From assembly GCA_010909725.1 (NCBI GenBank), contig JAACMV010000006.1, positions 62,001 through 126,000 of the forward strand: a stretch of 64,000 bases of DNA, in the 5' to 3' direction. Positions within the stretch are counted from its first letter, which is position 1. Each line of letters begins with the position of its first letter. The notes under the pieces are model-generated. The model worked only from the letters and a program-made list of their open reading frames with translations. It was not told the DNA's origin and did no database searches. Position numbers and translations under genes: made by a program. This document shows, one piece after another, positions 10,566 to 19,481 of the stretch. Source of the stretch: Picochlorum sp. 'celeri' (lineage: Eukaryota; Chlorophyta; Trebouxiophyceae).

Positions 10566-11684
10566 TCATGATGTATCCAAATTCATCTCTTCTACCCTAT
10601 TGCGTGCACTTTCCTCCATCAGGACCTGGTCTGTAATGGTATCACAGACTCTGTCAACTGTGTCAGAGGAGGATAGAGGGGGAGCTGCAGTCCCTCGAGT
10701 TCTGGCTTGCTGCAGTATGTTTTCAATGGATTGAACGTCAATGGGGCACATGCTTTCCGTCATCTTCTTCTCAATATCCTGAGCAGAGCATGGCCAGGGG
10801 CTTGAGTTGAGCCATGGATGACTGAACATGTGCTCTACATCAATTCTGTCCGAAGGATTCAACACAAAGATTCTTCGCAGCAGATCTTTTAATGGATCTG
10901 CTATATTTTCAGGGATTTGATAATCCATCTTTGCTATCCTAGAAATCACTAATGGCACGCTGTTGTATGCAACTGGGCCATCCCCAGGCTTTTCAAAGGG
11001 AAACTTGCCAGTCACCATTTTGTACAAGCACACGCCCATTTCCCAAACATCAACGGTGTTGCCAAACTTGGACTTATCTTCCCCAGATAAGAGCTCGGGG
11101 GGCATGTATGGTAGGGATTTGAATGCCTCTCTTGGATCCGAGTTGATCTGATCATGGCTGCTGTACATGAAATCCTGAAGCACAATCCCACCAGTCTGGT
11201 CGTCGAATATAATATTATTAATCTTGATATCTCTATTCGTATACCCGCTATCATGCAAAAACTTGGTCGCGAGGAGCAATTGCTGAACAATGTTCCTGGC
11301 AACATCCTCAGACACAGGCCCTTCTGTATCAATCCTCTTCTCCAGGCTGCATCCAGGGACATACTTCATCACAATGGCCAGATATCCAGGGGTCAAGAAG
11401 ACTTCTTTGAGTTCAGCAATGTATGGATGTCCATAGCACATGAAATGTGCCAACAACTCTCGTGCAACCATATCACTCACGCCCCTTTCCACCAACTTGA
11501 TCACCACCTCCTCTTTCGTCCGAGTATGTATCGCAAAGTACGTCCTCACAACCATACTCTTCGATTCATCCTTGATCGGGTGATATGGTGTACACCCCAA
11601 GAAAGGACAGTCTTCGAAAACTGACAAGAGTTGTGACGTCGAGAGGTTCGCATGGTCGTGAAATTTGGATACACGCCTCTCCAT
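10566..11684 (-). CDS. SnRK2-like Ser/Thr protein kinase with altered motifs
   Basis: Single-exon kinase of 372 residues. Retained catalytic residues: lysine in EEVVIKLVER, glutamate in ARELLAHF, aspartate and asparagine in NRDIKINNIIF, and the metal-binding aspartate in LQDFMYSSHD. Differences from consensus: the glycine loop is not recognisable, HRD is NRD, DFG is DFM and APE is PPE. DFMYSS followed by LPYMPPELL recalls the DFGYS..YIAPE pattern of SnRK2/SnRK1 kinases, and the C-lobe has VDVWEMGVCLYKMVTGKFPFE. The C-terminus is short and lacks a clear regulatory domain. It is probably still an active kinase because the essential Lys, Glu, Asp and Asn remain, but this is inference. Confidence 0.8.
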   Translation of the reverse strand: MERRVSKFHDHANLSTSQLLSVFEDCPFLGCTPYHPIKDESKSMVVRTYFAIHTRTKEEVVIKLVERGVSDMVARELLAHFMCYGHPYIAELKEVFLTPGYLAIVMKYVPGCSLEKRIDTEGPVSEDVARNIVQQLLLATKFLHDSGYTNRDIKINNIIFDDQTGGIVLQDFMYSSHDQINSDPREAFKSLPYMPPELLSGEDKSKFGNTVDVWEMGVCLYKMVTGKFPFEKPGDGPVAYNSVPLVISRIAKMDYQIPENIADPLKDLLRRIFVLNPSDRIDVEHMFSHPWLNSSPWPCSAQDIEKKMTESMCPIDVQSIENILQQARTRGTAAPPLSSSDTVDRVCDTITDQVLMEESARNRVEEMNLDTS

Positions 11685-12005
11685 TCTTAAGAAACTATAA
11701 AAAATTGTAAAAATACGCCTGTAGCTCTGCGTCTGGGTAAAGACAAGGGTTCTTCAGTGGGATGACTGACAGGCAGTGGCAGTAGTTTTACGACCGCGTA
11801 TACCAACGCATACTCAATATGAATCAATTTTTAATGTAAAATAATATCAATGTAATGCCAACAACACACTGGAACTCTGCTCTATGTTGGAGTAGTCTCT
11901 CTCTCTCTCTACAATGCGTAGCAAGCAATCGATCTGGTCAACACTTATATTTTAAGTGGTTTGCAAACCAGATCTGGTATCCCAATCTGCTTATTTCATT
12001 TACAC
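11685..12005. other. Intergenic region between the kinase start and the RNase H1 3' end
   Basis: 321 bp, A+T-rich, containing the upstream region of the minus-strand kinase and the 3' flank of RNase H1. A CT dinucleotide run occurs at 11898-11911. TTACA at 11999-12003 places TGTAA directly after the RNase H1 stop on its strand. Confidence 0.4.
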
Positions 12006-12893
12006 CTATTCATCAATATCAACATGTGACAGAGTCCACATGCCCTCTTTCGTATTCCTCTTTCTCTTCTTCTTCCCATCATTCTCCACCTCGGATGATC
12101 CGCACGTTTGGGCAAGCCATTCATCAATGGCCACATTGCTGAGGCGATCTGCCTCCTTGTTGAATTCGCGGAGTACATGCTCTGCCTCAAAGCTCTCAAA
12201 TGACTGAATCAATGCCATTGCCTTCTCATGATACTTTTTCAAAATGTCATTCTTCACGGCCCATTTCCCCAGTACCTGATGGATTACAAGTTTTGAATCA
12301 CCCCTCACTTTGACTTTCTTGAATCCCATGCCTTTCATGGCATGCAATCCAGCCACCAATCCGGCATATTCTGCCTGATTGTTTGTATTTTCATCTCCGA
12401 TATATCCGGTCAACTCTTTTACTACATTTCCAGTGTCGTCATCGTAGATGACAGCTCCAAATCCTGATGGTCCAGGATTTCTTCTGGAGGCACCATCAAA
12501 CTCTAGCCTCCCTGTTGAGGATACGGACACTGCTGACTCCGCCCTATCCAGATGTTTGACCGGATTGCTATCCACATCATGCTCTTTGAGGAACGTCTGG
12601 GCCTCATCTTTGCTCGCAAATCCCTTGTACAGGTTGTCAGAGTACCCCTTGACTTGCTGTTCGCAAGACTCCCATGTACCGTATAATCCAGGATGCCTAC
12701 CCCTCACAACAGCATAATATTTCCTTTTCTGACTCGACATGATGATGGTACGAGGCGATAGAGTGCCGTGTGCACAGAGAGATTTTGTTCGTCTAGGAAT
12801 GCTATTCAGATTCCCCCACCATTGCAGGGGGCGAGGGTTCAATAAAGTTAGTATATTACCGCTACATGCAAATTTATGTATCAACGCAACCAT
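12006..12893 (-). CDS. RNASEH1: Ribonuclease H1 with N-terminal hybrid-binding domain
   Basis: Degrades RNA in RNA:DNA hybrids (R-loops, primers). 295 residues. Residues about 57-102 are the hybrid-binding (viroplasmin-like) domain: KYYAVVRGRHPGLYGTWESC, VKGYSDNLYKGFASKDEAQTF. The RNase H fold follows with LEFDGASRRNPGPSGFGAVI (first Asp), NNQAEYAGLVAGL (Glu), VRGDSKLVI (Asp) and KEADRLSN (last Asp), so the active site is intact. Residues 1-51 are basic and hydrophobic, poor in acids, as in an organelle presequence; Met52 (ATG at 12740-12738) begins MSSQKRKYY exactly at the core. This invites two products by alternative initiation, as known for mammalian RNase H1. The C-terminal KKKRKRN is a likely nuclear signal. 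Confidence 0.88.
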   Translation of the reverse strand: MVALIHKFACSGNILTLLNPRPLQWWGNLNSIPRRTKSLCAHGTLSPRTIIMSSQKRKYYAVVRGRHPGLYGTWESCEQQVKGYSDNLYKGFASKDEAQTFLKEHDVDSNPVKHLDRAESAVSVSSTGRLEFDGASRRNPGPSGFGAVIYDDDTGNVVKELTGYIGDENTNNQAEYAGLVAGLHAMKGMGFKKVKVRGDSKLVIHQVLGKWAVKNDILKKYHEKAMALIQSFESFEAEHVLREFNKEADRLSNVAIDEWLAQTCGSSEVENDGKKKRKRNTKEGMWTLSHVDIDE

Positions 12894-13545
12894 GATTGTA
12901 CAGTATTAAAAAGTCAAGGTGGTGATGTCAAACTGCCGACACAAGAACGACAGCATACATCCCGTCTGTACCTCTATACTGTCATGGCCCGCTTTGAACT
13001 GATACTAGTATCAACGAAAAATAATTGGAGATCACGAATTGCCCGCAAAGAGCTATGAATATCAATGCCTCCAGCCAATACGCCCGGTCACGTATCTATG
13101 AACATGTATGCCCATCGACTTCAAACTTTGATGGGAGGGGGAAACAAGGTCGGCTAGTCCAAGAGGTGCCCTTCTGAACATTATTCTATGGGAGCCCACA
13201 ACAAAAAAAACAGCCCTAGCGAAGTGCACCCACGGGAGGCTCCACGGGTGGTAGGGTCACGATAGCCTGCTCAGAGGGCCCATATAAAAAACAAATCCAC
13301 GCAATATTCCATATATTTTGCATCAACGGGGTTGATGGAGACGATGCTCAATTAATTGAGGGGAACGTTCCTCTCAATCAATTGTGCGAACGCCACGATA
13401 CCTCCACTGCAATCTATGGGATATTCCGTGATAAAAAAACACATCGAAGAATTCCACGCGCTACTAGTAGTATAGAGAAGAATAAAAAAGCTCGCTTTAT
13501 GATATCCTGAGTACCCAATCGAACGGAGAACGAGGATATCGTGCT
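12894..13545. other. Gene-poor stretch between RNase H1 and the unknown spliced gene
   Basis: 652 bp with no frame I can support as coding. It must include the RNase H1 promoter (12894 upward) and the 3' flank of the minus-strand gene ending at 13546. I looked for tRNA A/B boxes and found none. Confidence 0.35.
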
Positions 13546-14627
13546 CTACTGAGAGAGTATGTCGATGATCTCCTGAAGAGCCTCTTCGTTGAGGAAGGAA
13601 AAGTGGTGTTCTCTCCTCATCCTGCACATATAGGATGTGGATCATGAACCACAACATTATATGAACCTGCCATCAAAATCAAGTCGAATAGTTGGGTGAG
13701 GAAGGAGTGCTTGTACCCTACCTTTTGCTCCAGTCCACCAAAAAGGTGAATGCCTCGATTATTTTAGCCTCAGCTTCCTCATCTGGGGCATTCTCAATGG
13801 AATTGGACAACCTCCTGAAGAATTCGGGCAAAGTAATGGACCTCTGGCCACGCTCCATTCCTGGAGCGCCTGCAAAAGTGCAAAAACAGCTGTTGAGTGC
13901 ATATTGCCCACACGTGTCGTATTTAAATGATCTAGCCTGATGAGATATGGGTCCCTGACATGTGATATGCGTCTATACAGCATTAATATGGCATCATACC
14001 TGTCTGGTAGCCAAATATCTCCTCGAATGCTGTTCCAAGATAGCCATATGGAAGCTCATTGGCCACAAAAGGCGAGATTGGTCCTCCCTGCAGTTGTATG
14101 GCACCATAGGCGTCAGCACAGGTTCCTTTCGAGTTCCCAGATGCTCGGAAATGCATGATGGTGGCTAGAAAGCGGTATTCAGCTAGTATATGATACAGTC
14201 CGATACGGTGTTACTGGAATATGTACGTCCCCATCCCACACAACCCCTGATAGAAGGCCACTCAAGACCCCCGACCCACCGCAGCAACCTGACGTCAACG
14301 CACCTGTGGCTGTGTGACCTCTTGTTGTACTTCCTCATCATCAATATTGCTTCCATACACTCCTGTTTGAATAGATGCTTCCACAGATAGCGATGCATCC
14401 GACAAGATCTCCGAGAGGATGCCGTCACCATTGCCCGTCGCTGGAATAGGGATCCTTATAGGGGGAGCATAGGAAAACATGGCAATGGCTCTTTTCGTTC
14501 TTAACAATGTTCCCGTTCTCTCCTCCGGAGTCACGTGTCTCAGTCCATTCCGAAACTGGGGCATGATTGGTCGGTCCCGGTTGTACTCGTTCGTCGCAAG
14601 CGCAGTATTCTTGAGATATCTCAAGCT
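13546..14627 (-). CDS. Unrecognised spliced protein-coding gene (5' end unresolved)
   Basis: A minus-strand gene pieced together from four coding blocks: 14627-about 14300, 14182-14000, 13869-13722 and 13621-13546. The last two introns are clean: 13999-13870 (GTATGA..GCAG, phase 1) and 13721-13622 (GTAGGG..GCAG, phase 2), and the frame runs through to TAG at 13548-13546. Sample peptides: EYRFLATIMHFRASGN, PISPFVANELPYGYLGTAFE, LPEFFRRLSNSIENAP and HHFSFLNEEALQEIIDILSQ. The junction between block 1 and block 2 is unsettled: the best donor (CAG|GTGCGT at 14304/14303) is phase 0 but block 2 needs phase 1; GTGC|GTTGAC (exon end 14300) would fit. The first in-frame ATG is at 14564-14562, but exons further upstream are possible. 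I do not recognise the family. Confidence 0.55.
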
Positions 14628-14817
14628 TCAAATATGTAGGTAGATATATGTACCCTACGATATAATAGTTAATAGATCAAACAAGGTTATGTGCACCTAG
14701 TTCTAATAGTAGGGTAATACGCAGACAGCGCATCCCGGCTCCGTACTAGAGATTCGCTTTCTGGGGATCCTGTCGCTGGCCAGGGTCGATCGTGGATCTA
14801 CATCGACGCCGTCATGC

Positions 14818-14837
14818 CATGGAGAGGAATCTCCATG
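14818..14837 (+). repeat. Perfect hairpin, 8-bp stem with GGAA tetraloop
   Basis: The arms CATGGAGA (14818-14825) and TCTCCATG (14830-14837) are perfect complements around GGAA. GGAA belongs to the GNRA tetraloop class if transcribed on the plus strand. Confidence 0.5.
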
Positions 14838-14882
14838 TTTTCCGAGAGACGTGCACCGATGCACACCACACATGGGCGATGG

Positions 14883-14905
14883 GTCGACAGCCTGTCGACG
14901 ACAGG
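14883..14905. repeat. Two overlapping, mutually exclusive inverted repeats
   Basis: GTCGACAG-C-CTGTCGAC at 14883-14899 and CCTGTCG-A-CGACAGG at 14891-14905 share the middle arm, so only one stem can form at a time. Confidence 0.5.
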
Positions 14906-15240
14906 CCCCACAGACCGGCTGCCGATGACGGCAGATCTGCCCTCAAGCAGAGGGGGGCATATTGCTCCCATCCCGCGATTGCATTCACCGAAGATGATGA
15001 AACAACTATTGGCATTCGTCATTCTAGTGTCTTTCATGCCATCTGTTGTGCCATAATCAATCAAAAACGTATGCCATACCAGTATGTGGTATCAGATTGG
15101 GGCAATAGGGCGTACATATGCGGTAGATTCGCACATCAGCTGTGTTGTTTGTTCGGGATCAGTCTTGGGTTTGCATAGGTGCTAGAGGCTATCACAAATC
15201 CATCATTACAGTACTATATGATATCACAGAGTATATTTGA

Positions 15241-16059
15241 ATGTATGCAATGGGCGTGAAGCTGCCTGGCTACTGTCAGAGGCGGGCCTTGGTCCCTCTT
15301 CCTGTGGATTGGAGTGTTGCAGGCGTCTTGCATTATGTGGGATGTACTATGAACTTGAAGCTATTAGGTAAGAAGAGAGGAATGCGAGGGGAGAGTGGAG
15401 CGTTGTGTATTCGCTCTAGGAGAGTACTGGCACTTGAGGATGGGGTGGACCAGAAGATTACCCCGTCTTTTGAGCAGGCCTATTTCCAGGGATTATCCAT
15501 TCCATTCCGGGTCATGTCGAGGGCTTCAGGGCTTCTAGCTGCGGTATTTGGAAAGCGAGGCAAGGATGATGGAGGGTATCATGTGAGATTGATGGCTGCA
15601 CTGCAGTCGAGGGCATTTACTGAAAAGAATGATTTTGTCATGTTTGTGACATGGGTGAGGCAACGGGAGTCTGAAGAGGCTATAGCAGGTATTGTCACCC
15701 TATCAAAGGGGTTGAGTGCTTCTGGAGCGAGTGGATACGAGAGTGAGACATTTGCTGGTCCACACGTCTACTCTATATGCAACATGGCAGTGCGGGAGGA
15801 CCTTAGAAGGCAGGGTATTGCTCGGACATTGTTATCGGAAGTAGAACGGTATGTCAGGAGTCTCATGCACGAGGGTGAAAGTGCAGTCTTGGTTCTGTCT
15901 GTAGAAAAGTATAGTTTGGAGGCCCGCCACTTGTACACAGTGTGTGGATATTCTGTAGAGGATGCATGGGAAGATCCCAGGTGGTTGGATTCCATCGATC
16001 GAGGCCGAGTCGACGTTCCCAGAAGAATACTCATGTATAAAAGCATTAGAAATCAATAA
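15241..16059 (+). CDS. GNAT-family N-acetyltransferase, probably organellar
   Basis: Single exon, 272 residues, ATG directly after an in-frame TGA. The acetyl-CoA-binding motif A is NMAVREDLRRQGIARTLLSE (about 181-200), followed by VLVLSVEKYSLEARHLYTVCGY, the usual motif B with the conserved tyrosine-containing helix. The first 80 residues are basic, lack acidic clusters and have no domain, consistent with a plastid or mitochondrial presequence; plant plastid GNATs share this layout and acetylate protein N-termini or lysines. The substrate cannot be inferred. It converges with PRP38, with 26 bp between the stop codons. Confidence 0.8.
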   Translation: MYAMGVKLPGYCQRRALVPLPVDWSVAGVLHYVGCTMNLKLLGKKRGMRGESGALCIRSRRVLALEDGVDQKITPSFEQAYFQGLSIPFRVMSRASGLLAAVFGKRGKDDGGYHVRLMAALQSRAFTEKNDFVMFVTWVRQRESEEAIAGIVTLSKGLSASGASGYESETFAGPHVYSICNMAVREDLRRQGIARTLLSEVERYVRSLMHEGESAVLVLSVEKYSLEARHLYTVCGYSVEDAWEDPRWLDSIDRGRVDVPRRILMYKSIRNQ

Positions 16060-16085
16060 ATATATTTATGTATGTTTGCAAAGCA

Positions 16086-16976
16086 TCAGTTTTTCAATGG
16101 TGCAAGGCCCAAACTTGCACGAAGTGCGTTTGTTTCCTCCACTGACATGGATGCTTCGGTACCGCTGCGCGCCCCAGCATCAGCTCTATGATCACCATAT
16201 ACTTCTCCTTCTTCTTTTGCATCGTCTCGATACGAGTTTCGATCCCTTTTTCTCGTGGAAGGAGTGTCTCTGCTACTACTACCATTCTTGTTGCTCTGCA
16301 ATCTCCATTTCTCCCTCTTCCGTTTCGATTCCGAAAATTCGTACATAATCAACCCCGAATCTGCTAGCCTTTCTCTCGCTTCTTTCTTAAATGTGTCCAT
16401 CTTGGTGTCGAATTCATCCTGCATCTGAGACACCCTCGGCCCAGCAAGCTGCCCTGTAGTTTCCAGCACCCCTCTTTCCTGCAGCCGGGGCAGGGCAATG
16501 TTGAATAAATAATCTCGCGTCAGCATCTGATCAATTATATCATCTATAAACGTCAACTCAAAAGATCCATCAGGCTTTCTCAATCGTATCCTGCGGTAAT
16601 CGTTCAACAGAGGTTCCAAGTACTGATACACCTCTTGGGACCTTCCCACAAGTCTCATGTAGAAAGCACCCAGTACTCGAAGGTACTTGAACTCATCATT
16701 ACGGATGTATTCTAACACTATATCCTTATCTGGCTGTATCTGTAACAGTTTGAGGACCAGACAGATGAATTCTGTAGGCTTTTGAGGCTCACCAAACATG
16801 CCTCCAATAAATCGCAGTTCAACGGCTTTGTCTACCAAATCTTCTGCTGAAAGTCCGAAACAATACTGTTTCCAGTATAATGAATCGTATATTTTCTGTC
16901 TCATGATGTATTCTATGAGATTTTGAGGATTGGTTCCGTGAACGGATGTTGCAAATTTGTCTGTTGAATTCGCCAT
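16086..16976 (-). CDS. PRPF38A: Pre-mRNA-splicing factor PRP38 with C-terminal HIND element
   Basis: Component of the U4/U6.U5 tri-snRNP needed for spliceosome activation. 296 residues from the ATG at 16976-16974; the frame is open four codons further from a TTG. The PRP38 domain fills residues about 10-175: HGTNPQNLIEYIMRQKIYDS, LVDKAVELRFIGGMFGEPQK, LVLKLLQIQPDKDIVLEYI and LGAFYMRLVG. A charged tail with SRDTPSTRKRDRNSYRDD ends in SVEETNALRASLGLAPL, the Hub1-interaction (HIND) sequence. In animals and yeast HIND sits in Snu66, while in plants it is described on Prp38, so this supports a green-lineage host. RAD17 follows 41 bp upstream on the same strand. Confidence 0.93.
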   Translation of the reverse strand: MANSTDKFATSVHGTNPQNLIEYIMRQKIYDSLYWKQYCFGLSAEDLVDKAVELRFIGGMFGEPQKPTEFICLVLKLLQIQPDKDIVLEYIRNDEFKYLRVLGAFYMRLVGRSQEVYQYLEPLLNDYRRIRLRKPDGSFELTFIDDIIDQMLTRDYLFNIALPRLQERGVLETTGQLAGPRVSQMQDEFDTKMDTFKKEARERLADSGLIMYEFSESKRKREKWRLQSNKNGSSSRDTPSTRKRDRNSYRDDAKEEGEVYGDHRADAGARSGTEASMSVEETNALRASLGLAPLKN

Positions 16977-17017
16977 TGTATGTAACAACCTCTATGCCTA
17001 TTTGAAAAAAAATTATA

Positions 17018-18736
17018 TTATTCAATTGGGTCGTCGTCGTCTTCATGCATTGGTATTTTGGAAACGTGCTGCAGGGGCGTGGTCATTTGGGTCAGATGGC
17101 TGTCCTGTTCCTGCTGGATGGGAGCATCATGGTTGATATGAACAGACATAGATCCCTGCCAATACCTTTCCCATTGTTCCGGCTGCTGATACGTCTCGGT
17201 GGATTTTCTATGCGCAATGACCCTTATGTTTGGCAGCATTTCTGAGGCCATGGCTTGATGGTTGGTCAGGTCCATGGACCCTCCCCAAAGGACCCTGTTG
17301 ATTGAACATGCTCGTTTCAATCTGTCCAAGTTTCTGCGCCTTGATGATTCTACCTTGAAACATGCGGGTGCTTTCAAAGGCTTCCAGGATCTAGGGGCGG
17401 GATGAGAGTTCCAGAAGCAAATGCCGCGTGATGAAACCATGGATGCCATGAGATCAGAGAGGCCTCTGGAACCATCTGGATCATCCTCCACCCCATAGTA
17501 TGGCGTACTGTCTCTTCGATGTGCTAGAATATCAGCTTCACAAAGTTGATCAAGACATTGCGATGCATCCTCGATGTGGGCATCGTCAATGAATGCGAGG
17601 ATATTTTCATGTAGGAAGGCAGTGATGGATGGTCCAGATAGGCCTGATGCATGGACTGTGTCCTCTGGGTCAAAACCGTCCATGCGGGGTCGCTTCATCC
17701 ATTCTTCTAGATATGGTGGGTGATTTTCAGCGATATCGTCCTCCGACTCGCATCTCTTATTGTACAAAAGCTTTCCTAGTCCGTGGAAAATGCTAAGAGA
17801 TGAATCTCTCAGCATGTGGGATAAGAGCTCATGCATAGTCCCTTGTTCGTCCGGCGCGTTCTGTTTAGCTCTTCTTCTTCGCTTCTTCGCTCCTACGTTC
17901 TCATGCACACCGGACATCATCATCTTGCCTGTGCAGGCAAATTGCAAGCTCAGAATAGCACTGCTCAAATCACCCTGTGACTGCTCTGCAATTGTTTGTA
18001 ATTCTGACTTTGTGATCCTGCCCTGGACGCCTTCGTTTTCAGCGATAATACCCAACTGTTTCACAATAGTTGTCTTGGGTATTGCGTTAAGCGAGATTTT
18101 GGTGGGGCTAAACCTTTCCAAAGAAGACAACAACGCCAAGGGTACTGATGCAGTTTCCCACCCATCCCTAGCAACCGAACTCTGCTGTTCCGTATCCCTT
18201 GACGAAGCTTCCGTCACCATCGCAATAACTTTTGGAGCTCTTGCAATAAGATTCATTGTCGCTTCGATCATTCTTCTCATTTGATCAGATCCAACAACAG
18301 TTGGAACATCATCCAACAGAATGAGGTGCTGTCTCCCTTTCCCGTGTGCTCCTAATACTGGCATCCATGCTTTTGCACAGAATGATTCATATGCGTCTAG
18401 TTTTGATTCATACCAATTTTCTGCTTGGTTCTGAGTGTGAGACGCTCGGACACACTCGGCCCATGGCATTTGTACTTTGGAGACATACTCAATTGCCTCC
18501 CACCCATTTTCTGCAGTGAGAGCCTTGACCATGGCAGACTTGCCGCACCCTGCCGGCCCTGACAAAATACACAATTTGTCTGCATGTGTATTCAGCCAGC
18601 ACATAAGTTCGTCCACCTTATTCCTCCTCACAGCCAAATCGTGCCTACTCTGTGGGGCGTATTTGTCTGTCCACAGCATCAGGTCCTGGTCAGCAGCCAT
18701 GGCACTGCGAATAGATGAGGCGTATCTCTTGGCCAT
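17018..18736 (-). CDS. RAD17: Checkpoint clamp loader RAD17
   Basis: Loads the 9-1-1 clamp at damaged DNA together with RFC2-5. Single exon, 572 residues. Start of the ATPase: LWTDKYAPQSRHDLAVRRNK (about 21-40), Walker A GPAGCGKS (60-67), a Walker B-like LILLDDVP, then SLERFSPTKISLNAIPKTTI and ITKSELQTIAEQSQGDLSSA, as in RAD17/Rad24 rather than RFC subunits. A basic patch KKRRRRAK (about 290) may be a nuclear signal. The remaining C-terminal half is weakly conserved, as usual in the family. It lies between PRP38 and a thioredoxin-like gene, all on the minus strand with 40-60 bp gaps. Confidence 0.9.
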   Translation of the reverse strand: MAKRYASSIRSAMAADQDLMLWTDKYAPQSRHDLAVRRNKVDELMCWLNTHADKLCILSGPAGCGKSAMVKALTAENGWEAIEYVSKVQMPWAECVRASHTQNQAENWYESKLDAYESFCAKAWMPVLGAHGKGRQHLILLDDVPTVVGSDQMRRMIEATMNLIARAPKVIAMVTEASSRDTEQQSSVARDGWETASVPLALLSSLERFSPTKISLNAIPKTTIVKQLGIIAENEGVQGRITKSELQTIAEQSQGDLSSAILSLQFACTGKMMMSGVHENVGAKKRRRRAKQNAPDEQGTMHELLSHMLRDSSLSIFHGLGKLLYNKRCESEDDIAENHPPYLEEWMKRPRMDGFDPEDTVHASGLSGPSITAFLHENILAFIDDAHIEDASQCLDQLCEADILAHRRDSTPYYGVEDDPDGSRGLSDLMASMVSSRGICFWNSHPAPRSWKPLKAPACFKVESSRRRNLDRLKRACSINRVLWGGSMDLTNHQAMASEMLPNIRVIAHRKSTETYQQPEQWERYWQGSMSVHINHDAPIQQEQDSHLTQMTTPLQHVSKIPMHEDDDDPIE

Positions 18737-18796
18737 TCTACTTCTATATAGTAATCTTCGTCTCTGTATTATCTGGTTGGTCTACTGGCTTCACTG

Positions 18797-19272
18797 CTAG
18801 TCTTGAGAATGTGGCAAATGGAATACTCGCTTCAACGCCTGGGCTACACTGCGCGCAGGTCTCTTCTGCGGAACACTGACACTCTCCCGCAGAACACCCT
18901 TGTTGTACACTAAAAACATGGGAATCACACACACATCTTGAGGCAAAACTTCCGCATCGTCCACAGATTCAACATCGATCGAATAAAAGCCTATTCCATC
19001 ACTCCTGTATTCCTCAGGAAACCCTTCGACTTTCGGCTCTACTTGCTTGCACCTGAAACAGCTGCCACCGAAAGCATACATCCTGTTAGCAATATACATC
19101 ACATAACAGTCACACTGAGATAGAAGGCCTACCTTTTGCCCGTGCAGAAACAAACCACTCGTTCCTGCCGCTCAACTGCTTCAAGCAAGTGTGTCGCCTG
19201 TTTCAGAGGCGTCCAGGTTCTTCTTTCGTTATTCCCAATGGTATCCAGCTTTTTAATACACAATGTTGACAT
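18797..19272 (-). CDS. Small thioredoxin-fold protein
   Basis: Exons 19272-19133 and 19082-18797 join through a very short 50-bp intron (19132-19083, phase 2, GTAGGC..ACAG), giving 141 residues. The splice creates VVCFCTGKRMYAFGGSCFRC. The core pattern SCFRCKQVEPKVEGF is thioredoxin-like (CxxC, then Lys and a later Pro), followed by IGFYSIDVES and the cis-proline segment VIPMFLVYNKGVL. The usual WCxPC is changed to SCFRC, so redox activity may differ. No clear targeting peptide. It shares a 209-bp divergent promoter with NECAP. Confidence 0.7.
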
Positions 19273-19481
19273 ATCGAATGATGTTCAAAAGCAAATCAGC
19301 GTGTAGATTGTCCGCCTGGCCAAAGTTTCAAATCTCCCAATTTTGGGTTTTGAAATAAATGCGCCTGCACGCACCATTTGTCCGCGTTGGTCTTGGAAAG
19401 AGTCAGTCTAGTATCCACGAGAAAAATTAATGGCAACCAGAACCCCAAGGCTCGTTATATCCAGTCTTCGATAGTGAAAAG

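Larger units (their letters stand above)
14628..15240. other. Intergenic stretch rich in short inverted repeats
   Basis: 613 bp between the unknown minus-strand gene and the acetyltransferase. Several frames are open on both strands but none resembles a known protein and they contradict each other. The segment 14785-14941 holds many perfect inverted repeats (see findings). It must also carry the acetyltransferase promoter. Confidence 0.4.

Noticed and set aside
14792..15178. 128-codon plus-strand ORF in the hairpin-rich stretch
   Set aside because: Three frames are open through this region on both strands; none has a recognisable domain or clear splice context.
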